The notes beneath the pieces were generated by a model. The model saw only the letters and a program-made list of their open reading frames with translations. It was not told the origin of the DNA and ran no database searches. The position numbers and the translations under genes are program-made. From Promerops cafer (Eukaryota > Chordata > Aves > Passeriformes > Nectariniidae): a stretch of DNA of 64,000 nt. Below are positions 49,801-59,800 of the stretch, one piece after another. How positions within the stretch are numbered: the first letter of the stretch is position 1; each line of letters opens with the position of its first letter. The DNA lies in the NCBI GenBank assembly GCA_013398275.1, contig VZSE01006614.1, positions 310,001-374,000 on the forward strand, written 5' to 3'.

Positions 49801-51370
49801 ATATCTATTTGCGTTTTCGTCAGAGACTTCAGAGGCAGTATCTTTTCAGATATGAAAAGTAACAGCAATAAACTACATTAGCAAATCCTCCTACAAGCTT
49901 CTTCTGTTTCCTCAAACTTCATGCTTAATAGTTGCTGGTAAATATTCTCTTTTCATCAAAGTAGCTTGTAAAGATCAGTGATTTTAAAGAATTCATGCTA
50001 AAACTGCACAGATCTGCTTAGTTATAGCTGCTAATTGACTGCACTGTGAGAATAAAAAGAGGATGTATAAATTTGAAAACGCTGCAAAAAGTTGATAGGA
50101 AAGTGACTGTGATTTTGAAATGACGCTGTGTCTTTTTTGGTCATGGGTGGGTGAGACCGGATTCATTTAATGCCAATAGCAAAGCGTCATTGTCTTCAAC
50201 TGGTCTGAGATTTTGCTGTAATGGGTGTGGTGAGAGACATTTGACATTTTCACTTTGATACCTGAAACCACCACCACCAAAAAAAAAAAAAAAGTACTGT
50301 GGTTTCTTTTTCTGTTACCACGTAGACTATACCTCTGTTTTTTTCCGAAGTTCAGCTCGTCCCTCGCAGCTGAGCTGAAAAATCAAATACCAAAGCTGAT
50401 ACACTTGCATTCCATGTGGAAAAGAAAGCCTGGATTTGGAGTCAGTCCTACCTCTGAATAAATAGAGCCTGCTTTTTCAAACAAACCTATGCTGATTAAT
50501 AATGCACTCCTGTACTGTGCCAAAGTAAATTTTGCACAAGGATAGTGAAAAAATACATGAAACTTGATAATCTGCAGTGAGTTTTAATTTTAGTAGATGT
50601 GAAACTGAAATTTAGGGGCTCAGAACTATACTAAAACAGTAAAGAAGCTTTATCTGCTGCCGTCTTTAGGAACTGCTGCATTTTGCACGTTTCTTCTGTA
50701 GGTTTGTGGGGGTTTTGGTTCTTTCAAGAAAAAAACAAGTCTGAAGCTTTGATTCCTCTTTTTCTTTTTTCCCTGAGCAAAATCCCTTTAGTATTAAAAG
50801 GAAAAAGCAAAGAAGTGTAACAGTCCGTAAGCCATTAATACATGTTGTTTATAACATGTAGTTAAAGTGTGTTTTTCCTGGTACTGGCACTGCTAAAGCC
50901 AGATGCAAAGCCCAAGCAAGCAAGGGGATGCAAGTCTGGGCTTGAGCATCATGGGGAGACTAACTGGTGATGGTGTCTGTTGGGAATTCATGCTTCTACT
51001 GAATTCCTGAGCTTCGAGCATGGTGTTATCATTGGCTTTGTGTAGTCTGGATTTTGTTTCTTTGTACTGAAGTGTGCATCCACAGTGAGACTGCAGTGGA
51101 AAGAGCTGTGAGTTCAGAAGAGTAAGGTAATGCGGTGAGAGCATGGTGGTGGTAGTAAGAAAAATGTGTACTTTGAAGTGGATGTGAACATTTAAAAAGG
51201 AATATGTTTGCAGTTTGTGATTTTTCATGGTTGGCCTGAATACAAGAACCCTAATGCATTGTAAAAAGATAATTTCTCTAAATACTGACAGCACCATCTT
51301 CGGTGGAGGTGAGGAATAATTTTGCAGCTCTTCCTATTTCAGTATGTCAAGGTTGACCATGTTTTGTATT
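46807..51370. other. Long non-coding stretch, nothing recognised
   Basis: Frames reach 134 codons (50893-51297, minus strand), but without domain, splice context or bias. A 105-codon minus frame (48081-48398) overlaps two others. A run of 15 A is at 50279-50293, preceded by CCACCACCA. No mobile element was recognised. Confidence 0.5.
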
Positions 51371-51379
51371 TATTCAGGA

Positions 51380-51426
51380 ATTATTGCAGTGTAGCAAAAG
51401 GTGAAATTTTTGCTACACTGTGTAAT
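51380..51426. other. Compact inverted repeat / hairpin, possible small-RNA precursor
   Basis: CAGTGTAGCAAAA (51387-51399) is followed, after an 8-base loop (51400-51407), by its exact reverse complement TTTTGCTACACTG (51408-51420). The stem extends outward by two G-U-type pairs (51385-51386 with 51421-51422). Then, past a one-base bulge at 51384, come four more pairs (51380-51383 with 51423-51426), giving 19 pairs in all. This is about the size and shape of a short pre-miRNA or mirtron-like hairpin, though slightly short for Dicer substrates. It matches no miRNA family that I remember. It could also be a transposon relic or chance. Confidence 0.45.
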
Positions 51427-51440
51427 CAGTTCATCTGTTG

Positions 51441-54400
51441 GCTGGTGGATCAAGCTATGCAGAGAAGCAGTTAAGACATCACTCTCCTGTTAGCTGTTTG
51501 CATTAGTTTTGCATCCAGCTGCTTTGCCTCAGCTAGTGCCCAGTTCTGTTGTGCTCGACTCAGTAAATCATGGCTAATAAACAGCAATTTGTTAATGCGG
51601 TGACGTACAAAAATATGGCAGTATATATAGGGCTTTTACATGCTAATGAGCTCTCTGTTCGTTATTGTATAATTCTTCCCCGTTGCCTTCCTGTGATGGA
51701 AGTGCTCTGTTCACAGCTTCTGCCATGTGCAATGTCCCCATGGAGACCGTGTGTGGCGTACACCTCCCTTTTTTATCTAATAAGTTCCTAGATGCTTATA
51801 GAAGCTTATCTGAAATATACTGGGAAAGATACTACTGAAATTAATATTTTGGAGATTAATTATTACAAAGAAAATAGTGATAGATGATATCAACTTTGTG
51901 GGAGCTGGGGGGAGGTGAGGGGCTAAATTAAGATACTGTGAGCTTTAAAAGAATATATTCAAAGAATTTTTTTTCTTTTGGCCTGGTGAGGATGCTGCCT
52001 GTCCTATTTACATTCCTTTTCTTCCTGCCTAGAATTGCTTTCTTTTGTTATAGGAGGCTGCTGTACCTACATTATTGACTGGTGAGGTATTCAAGTGCTA
52101 GGTTTGCAGTTTTTCTGAAAGCTGTTTGGTTCTGATTATATCCAGTTCAATCTGTTCTGTAACTTCGTCTCCTTTCCTATTTACTGTTGTATGCCTTTAT
52201 TTATAAATATCTTTTTTGTGCTCTTTTTTTTGTATGCCTGGCTCATAAAATCACAGCCAGAAGTACAAGCTTTATGACTATAAAACAAGTCATGCCTACC
52301 TTGTAGACTGTGTCATCTGCTGTGATGTTGTATTCTATGTATTATCAATTTTACTGTAAGAGGAAAATTAGAGCATGCATTTTCCACATGAAGAAATCAA
52401 ATGTAATCTAAATGCAAACCACAGGTTTTATTGCACAGTAATATTTGATAGCACTGCCATTACTAATCCCAGCATGACAAGAAACACAGCATAGTTATGA
52501 AGTTCGCAGCACTCATTTTTTAATGGTCTTTTTTTGGTTAGGAAAGCCACAAAGCCAGGGTAGATTGTTTGCCAGTTGTAGTCTCAGACTTTCAGAAATG
52601 TCAGTGGAATATTGTACATTTTTACGAATCATGTCAGGTCTGACAAGAATTCGTATCCTTTCTAATTTCCATGAAAACATTACTGAGTAGTAAAAATAAA
52701 ATGAGCTAACTAACCATATCCAATAAATACCTTATTATCAGTGCTTTTGCTTCTGTAGAGTACTTTATAGAGAGTTCTACTTTTTTTTTTTGTATTTAGG
52801 GTTTTAGGATCTATAATCATGGAAATAAAAGATGAATTATTGTATTACAGTAGAGTGCATCCAGCTCCCAGGTGGGGAGCACACTGCCACTGGTCTTGTA
52901 GGTTATTCAGAACTATTAAGATGACAGTGAATGAGCTTCTTTCAGTCAGTTTTGGTCAGCTTTGGTAAAAGTGTCACGACTGACTTTATGATACAGTGGT
53001 AACCCAAGAGTATTATGCAAGTGTGCAGTTTGGGAGTGTTGGGTATGATAACCCATTTGCAGATGATAAATAGTATTGAGTATAAATCCTCAATAGCTGT
53101 TGGGAACTCATCCTGAAGTCAGAACCGTGGTCCTCTCTAATAGGTGTCTGGATTGATACTTGAAGTGAAGACTGCTACCTGCCACACTTGTTTCCATCAG
53201 ATAAAATTTTCATACAGACCTCTCCTTTTGAAGCAGGGATCTAAACCAGGTGTATTGGACACATCAGACCAGGAGAAAGTCAGTGCTGCTACACAGGCAG
53301 GCACTTCTGGGGGGCTGGTCCCTGCTCCATGGGCATCAGTTCTGCAGCTGTTCCTTCAGTATGCATGCTGTAACCATAGATAGGAGAGGACAGGGAAGAG
53401 ACTTCAATGGGAAAGTGAGGAACATGCCACCATTTGAAGTCTTTTCTTTTATATGTAGGGAATGGCGCTAATCCATATTCTGGGTGGGTAAAAATACATG
53501 CCCTGTGTTTGTGATTGGCCAGACTATATGATGATAGTGGCTTCTTCCTTTTCTGTATATGGGAGATTTGTTAGCTGTACTGAGTTAATAATGCCTTTCT
53601 ATCTAGTTAGGGGTTTTTTTTGCCTTTTCATTTAATCTGTTACTGTCTGGGCATCCAGTCTTGTTTCTGTTAAGGGATATTAGCAAGATACCTGGAAGGA
53701 ACTGGCTTGCTTAAGTGATATACACTGTGACTTAAGATAAAATAAATCAAATTCAGAAGTAATATCACCAGTACTTATGAACATGCTCCTTTGATCATAT
53801 CTGGTTGATTCAATGTTATTTACTTTTGGTGATAATGGTTTGTCTGCGTTATCTCCTCTGCTCTGTCAGTAGCTTTGACTCTGCCCATATTCACTTGTCT
53901 CAATTAATAATGCTTTTAGTTCATTGATTTTATTTTCCAGCTGGCTGAATTTATCTGTCCAACTTTGCATTTGTATAGTTTCCCCAAATCTTCCTTGCAA
54001 ATGCTCATCCCTTTCTTCTTCTGAAGGAAGCTAAGAAATGTTAGTTACTTCTGGTGATAGTGTCCAGTTAAAGGAAAGAGAAGTTTTTGAGGGAGTTGAG
54101 TTCTGTGTGTTCCACTAAAACTCTTTCCTCAGGAGGTGTTTACTTTCAAGAAGGCCATGGTTGTGTCTTGCTCTTCAGGATGCAGTTACAGCCAACCTTC
54201 AGGCTGTACAGATCAAGATAAAGTATTGGACCACACTGGAGTTTGTTTTGCTAGTTTGTAGTATTAGCTGTGTGTGTTAGAGCAGAGAAAACTCAAACAC
54301 CATGGGTGTGGGTGTGCATGCATGCATCCTTTGTGCTGGGTGTAAGTTAAACCAAAGATTTTAGATCTTCCCAGCCCAGCATTGTTTCGGTGCTGGAAAC

Positions 54401-55635
54401 CTGGAAATCTCTGAAATGTTGTGTATGAGACTGCTGAAAATGTCACTGTGGATGTTATCAGGTAGTATCCAGTGACCCTTTCAGTCATGGCATCCTTCTG
54501 AACCTTTCAGTTCCCCTAAATGTGGATTCATTTTGCAAAATCCAGCTGACTTTACAGCTTGATTTACACTTACATGCTTGTTTTTCTTGACACCTTCTAA
54601 AATACATTCTCCTGATGTAGTCTCGCTGATAGGTGGTTGTGGGACCAAGTCAATAGATCCCAAAAAACTAGTGTACCGTATACAGATGTGCTATCTTAAA
54701 GTATACTTTAAAACAAGTTTTTTATGTATTTTATCCAGAGTTACAGGGGATGTTCTACACGTACCTCAAAACATACTTTCAGACCCTACATCTCTTTTAC
54801 AGACGCCAAGGTACTACAGCATGGGCTTTCACTTTTTTAAACAGTCTTCTTTAATTCTTATCTTCCAGTAAAGCCAGTTTTTGGATTTTTTTTTTTTCTT
54901 CTTTTTTTCTCCCTGCCTTTTTCATACGTTTTTGTTTTGTTTTTATTTTTTTTACTTTTCTGGATTTTTTTTTCCTTTTCTGTTTTTTATTTCTTTGTAT
55001 TCTGGGTCTCCTATGTTAAGAAGAGAAGAGTGAAAAAATGGGGCAGTACATAATGTAATAATATCAATTTTTATTTCAATTCCTGATTAACATTTTGAAG
55101 GTAAGTTCAGCAGGCAGTGATTATAATCAACTGAGGATGTCCAGAATACAAGAGAAAGCAGTACTTGATTACAGCAGTTTAGAGTTTTACAGTTAAAAGA
55201 TATGAAAAAACACAAATAGTCCCTTTGGGAAATGAAATATAATGGAAGTGTGGTTATTAAAAACTAGATATAATGTACACTAGTTATTACCTATTACGGT
55301 AAATCACCACAAGATGCAGGAAACATATCAGATAGATAAAACAGCCGTCTTGGAATATGTTGTCTTATTTTCCACTGGATACTTTTTTTCTTCTTAGGCA
55401 CTGAATTGATTTGGGGTGTGGAATTCATTTAGGAGCATGTACATTGCCCTTTTCAGAACAGCTATTGAAATGAAGTTGTTATCTGTGCTGAGCTGTAAGT
55501 CATGTTCCCCCATACCCCCAGGAAAGCTGCTTCGAGGGGCAATCATGTACACCAGGTACTAATAGCTATTAGTTACTTAGAGTTAATGATGTTGCCAGCC
55601 TTGAGTATTTCACTTATCTTAAAATGGAAGTGCAT
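51441..55635. other. Non-coding stretch with a T-rich tract
   Basis: Frames reach 97 codons (54578-54871 +) and have no motif. A long T-rich, C- and G-interrupted low-complexity stretch spans about 54880-55000. A G-rich string (51900-51922, GGGAGCTGGGGGGAGGTGAG followed by GGG) could weakly favour a quadruplex. No transposon was recognised. Confidence 0.5.
54880..55000. repeat. T-rich low-complexity tract
   Basis: About 120 bases dominated by T-runs separated by C, G or A. No adjacent mobile element that would explain it as an inverted poly(A) tail. Confidence 0.8.
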
Positions 55636-55770
55636 GTTGATTTCCATTTCACAAATGGAAAAATTGAGTCAGATGGAGTTCAAATGACTTTCCTGAAGTC
55701 ACTAGCAAATCACTGTCAGATCTGAAGATGCAATCCAGCCACCCTCTCCCCTGTGCCCTCTGTGGTTATG
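55636..55770 (-). repeat. MIR/L2-type relic, minus orientation
   Basis: The blocks TTTCCATTTCACAAATGGAA, AAATTGAGTCAGATGGAG, TGACTTTCCTGAAGTCAC, TAGCAAATCACTGTCAGATC and GCAATCCAGCC follow the order of the reverse complement of the MIR core. That reverse complement reads 'cccattttacagatgaggaaactgaggcacagagaggttaagtgacttgcccaaggtcacacagctagtaagtggcagagc...'. L2 LINE tails share part of this text, so the family assignment between MIR and L2 is open. The copy is diverged but collinear over about 120 bases. Confidence 0.7.
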
Positions 55771-56274
55771 TACAACTCTGAAGTGCCTGAGTAAGTAATT
55801 TTGGTTCATTAATGTCTTTATGCTCATTTGACAAAGATATGAGCAACTTTACAGCTTTTCAGGGTGTTTCATCTGGCTGACATCTGGCATTGCCCTCTCT
55901 GTCCATCACACACATCCAACACAACTTGGTTGAGTTACTACCACCTGGATCAATCGGGATCTTGCAGTTCTAATATTCTTTCTGTTGTCGTGTCCTAAGG
56001 ATTGCCTGAAATAATTCTTAGAAATTAAAACATTACTTTTATTTTGTGTATTAGAGAGAGTGACGTTGGCCTAAGGAGGACATCCAACTTCAGCCAGTGA
56101 CTTCGTGTAAATCTGTTGTGATTCCAAGCATGCAGTGATGCTAACTGAATCAGCTGTTAGGTCAAGAATTTCTTTGATCTGCTAAATTAATATGGTTTAA
56201 TTAGATTAATTAAACAGAAGATAACTAGAGATGAAGAAGGAGGTCAAGAAGAAAATTATTGGCAGTTGTAGCCT
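55771..56274. other. Non-coding stretch between MIR-like relic and LTR
   Basis: About 500 bases without notable frames or repeats. It contains TTAATATGGTTTAATTAGAT with an adjacent second TTAATTAAAC (about 56184-56216), an A/T-rich direct repeat. Confidence 0.5.
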
Positions 56275-56869
56275 TGTGCTGGGTTAGCCTTGGCTAACAG
56301 CCAGTTACCCACACGGCTGCTCACTCCTGCATTCTCTCATGAGATGGAGAGAAAATAGAAGGAAGGTGAGAAGATTTGTGGCTCAAGATAATGGCATTTT
56401 AATCATGACAGCGAGAGCTGTACGCGGAAGCAAAGCAAAAAGAGTAATTCATTCACTACTTCAAATCAGCAGGCAGACATCCAGCTGCTTCCTGGGAAGC
56501 ATGGCCTCAGCACACATGGCAGTTGCTTGGGAAGACAAACACCATGACCATGAACGTTCCCCCTTTCTCTTCTGTTCCTTGAGTGTCCACTGCCGGGCAC
56601 AGCATGATGTGGTCTGTAGTATCCCTTTGGTCAGTGCAGGTTGGCTGTCCCAGCTGTGTCCCCTCCCAGTCCCACGCCCTCTTCCAGCCTATACCCTGGA
56701 GTGGGATGGTGCAGGGCAGAGTGGGCACAAGAGGAGGTCTTGCTGCTGTGCAAACCCTGTTATTGCCCTGCTCAGCAATAACAAAAACATCAGTGGGTTA
56801 TCAACTCTGTTTTAGCCGAAGATTCAAAGCATGGCACTGTATGGATGCTATACCAGCAAGACCAATACA
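56275..56869 (-). mobile_element. Solo LTR of an avian ERVL-type endogenous retrovirus
   Basis: About 595 bases, collinear (reverse-complemented) with an LTR I recognise from many bird sequences. The LTR's 3' edge lies at the left (TGTGCTGGGTTAGCCTTGGC). In the middle are TTGGGAAGACAAACACCATG, AGTATCCCTTTGGTCAGTGC and CAGCTGTGTCCCCTCCCAGT. Near the right are TGCTCAGCAATAACAAAAAC and TGTTTTAGCCGAAGATTCAA, followed by a decayed 5' edge ending ACCAATACA. No internal retroviral genes flank it, so it is a solo LTR left by recombination between two LTRs. The TATA region next to the AGCATGATGT block (about 56580-56600) is not preserved. An ATTAAA polyadenylation-type hexamer on the minus strand remains near 56398-56403. 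A 5-bp target duplication was sought and not found. The 158-codon frame at 56339-56815 is antisense to the LTR and is not a gene. Confidence 0.82.
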
Positions 56870-59800
56870 GCAACTAAACATGGATTTACGACACTGAAGG
56901 GTTGAAAAAGTATTTTACTTTGGCAGACTATTGGAAAAAAAGCCACAAAAAACAACCAATGAAAAAACCAAACCACCCCCAAAACCCCTTTTCTAAGGAG
57001 TGAACAGCAGCAGGCTAACAATAGCCATTCATAACACAAAATTGTTGCAGAGAGCATTGGGTAAATTGGACGTGAACAAATTTCCGACAATGAATGGAAC
57101 TCAGTCTGTGCATCTTTGGGAGTAGGGTAAGGAAATGGCACTGTCAAATCCTCTCTGAAACACCATATGCTGTAATGGCAAAATAACCACAGATAGCTTG
57201 AGGGACACTGGGATTACAGAATATGGGGGGCTGTATCAAAGGAGGATGTATTCATTTCTGAGAAGAGAAGCAAAGGTAAAATTGGTAGAGACATTTTAAT
57301 TAGCTTATGTGCCAGTACGGTTTTTATTTGTATTTTATTAATAACTTGATTCATGACAAGGTTATGGAAAAGGCTGTGTTTGGGCAGCTAGCAAGAGAAA
57401 GCAGTGGAAAAAACCTATAACTTCTTTCCAGGCACTTACTTAATTAAAATACAAAACAGGCAATATGGTCTCTGGATTTATGTTTCCCATGTAGACTAGA
57501 AGCAATAAGCTGAGATTGCAGAACAAAAAAGGTACCCTTGCACCTTTTTATCTGGACCTTTGATCTGCTTCTTCTCTGAGATGGATGTAATCCTGTCCCA
57601 GCTTTAAGATATTGAGGGGCATATGTTTGCCTAACCCTAGGTGGGAATTCCTTCCTCAGGAAGCCCTTAAATCCTAATGGGAGTAGTAAGCCTTGAAGTT
57701 GGTTGGTTTACCAGTGTTTCTTTTCAAGTCTCATTGAGGTGAGATGCAGCCTTGGGGACCCCTTATGTGGTATACTCATCTCCTTCCTCACTAACACCTG
57801 AAGAAAAACCTCAGCCCCTGGAGTTGTTTTCTGGTGCTTCTGAAATGTCCTTTCTGAAGGAGTTATGGTTTGTGACCCTCCCATTTCTGGCTCTGTGAGT
57901 TTCCATGACCCCATGAGCTGTGGTGGTCTCATTGCACCGAGGTCTCTCGTTCTGGATGGTGGCTCAGTGCCTAGGGAGGCTTGCTTCTAGCCCTGTGTGA
58001 ACCTCTCTTAGTTGCCATTTCCTGGCTACAAGGGTAAGCAAGGAGCTACATGAAGAATTGTATGGTCTCTGCAGCTGGGATTTCTGTCCCTTGAATCTTG
58101 GATGCTGACAGATGCAAGGAAAATATAGGTAGCCCTCTGATGAGAACTGGCCTGGAGGTGTGGAAAACTTAAGGTTGGGAAGTGTATATACAATTTTTTA
58201 ATTTCAGTTTTTCTTGGGATTCCTTTCTTGAACTTTTAGAAGCTGCCATTGCAGGGTTTACTTCACTTGATGTTTACAACCTTGGCTCATACCAGCTTCA
58301 TACCAACTACTTGGGACCAGAATGGGTTGGCAGCAGCAGGAACGTATGCTTGCCCCACTGGCCATCCCCTCCTGTCTGAGACTCCAGACTCTGGCAGTCC
58401 CAATGTAGTCATGTTTTAGAAGTAGTAAAACTAGTGATAGATGACATACAATGGTTTTAAAGGTTAATTTTGAAATCAATGAAGTCAAATTAAGTTGATT
58501 TTTATGGGGTTTTTTTTGCTAGCAGGTTTAAAATAAAGCTTAGATCAACAGATTTAAAAATAAATACTATTTTTTGCCCATAATCATCTTTATCATAATG
58601 AAATGTAAAAAAGATTTCCCTCCTGCAAACAAAGCAGAAAACACTTCAGCTTTCCTCAATTTATTGCAACCTGTATTTATAATAGGAGAGAGCTGAACTT
58701 CTTCTAAAGTCTGACTAAAGGCTGTTCTGAACCAGAAACTGCAAAAATGAATTTGTATAAATCCAGTTCTAATGTGTACAAATAATTAATATGTATTGCC
58801 ACTACAACCAGCCAATACAGAAACACATGGGACACTTGTGAGGGAATAGCTATGGTGCAGGCTGAGGCTGAAATGATGAATTCTTTGTGTCTGAAGACAT
58901 AAATCCTCTCACAAAACAGCATGGCTGTGTATATACGTGCATTCAGAGATAATTTTGGAAGTCTGGGTGCTGTATCTTGGCCGTAGTTAGTGTGGCCAGT
59001 CGGAACGGCTGCTCACACAGGAGGTGGCCACGAGAGTTCTGCTTCTCAGCAGAGTTCCTCTGACTGGGTGGGTGCTTAGGGAGGCTCCAGTGTATCCTAG
59101 GGACCCTGCTGCTTGCGGGCTGCAGCTGGATTAGGGCACAATTGCCATTGTTCCCAGGAGCAGCCCCGGGTCGGTGTGAGCCCTCACCACCCCCGTGACT
59201 GCACTGGTTTGGGTGGTCAGGAGGCCAGATGTGGAAATGTGTGCTCTGCACTAACACCTCTGCTGCTTTAGTAGGGGTCATAGAATGGCTTACAGCCCTG
59301 GGTCAGCCACAGCCCACACTTCCACTCTTGCTCCTGGGGTCTCCTGACCTGCACAGAGGATGCTGCCAACAAAAATCCCAAAGCTGCCCAAGTTACAAGC
59401 AAAAGAGTGTGCTGAAGCAGTGTCTTTTATTCGGTTGCTGGCGTTGGTTGCTGCGGTGTTTCTGTGACTCTGCCTGTTCATTTTAATAACCATACGATAA
59501 CAGTTGCAAAAAAGTCACTATAAATAGGGGAGATCATGTTAAGCAGTCACAGAAGGGTGAATATCCTGAAAAGCTGTGAGCTGGAAGTCAGTGCTCCACT
59601 TTCAGAAGTTACTCCTCCTGAACTGTTGCCATGCACAGAGGAACACGCACCAGTGTCTGTCTGTAACATTTATAGTGTATTTTTGCTTCCAGAATGTGTT
59701 TTGTTTTCCATTAATGGGCTTTTGTATTCTCCCTGCTAATTAAACGTATACACTTTGCTATCCTTTTGATCCTAAAATGAAGCCTGTAGTGGGGAATATG

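Noticed and set aside
50893..51297. 134-codon minus-strand frame
   Set aside because: No motif or family resemblance and no supporting context; probably chance.
51898..51925. G-quadruplex-like G-rich string
   Set aside because: Only three properly separated G-runs of three or more; does not meet the usual four-tract pattern.
56339..56815. Longest open frame (158 codons, plus strand)
   Set aside because: It lies wholly inside the minus-strand solo LTR and is antisense to it; no domain or coding signal.
57540..57700. Possible very old CR1 fragment around GGGAATTCCTTCCTC
   Set aside because: The match is limited to a short string; no collinear blocks on either side.
59280..59345. CR1-like TCATAGAATGGCTTACAG
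   Set aside because: Sequence after the first 14 bases does not follow any CR1 tail I know.
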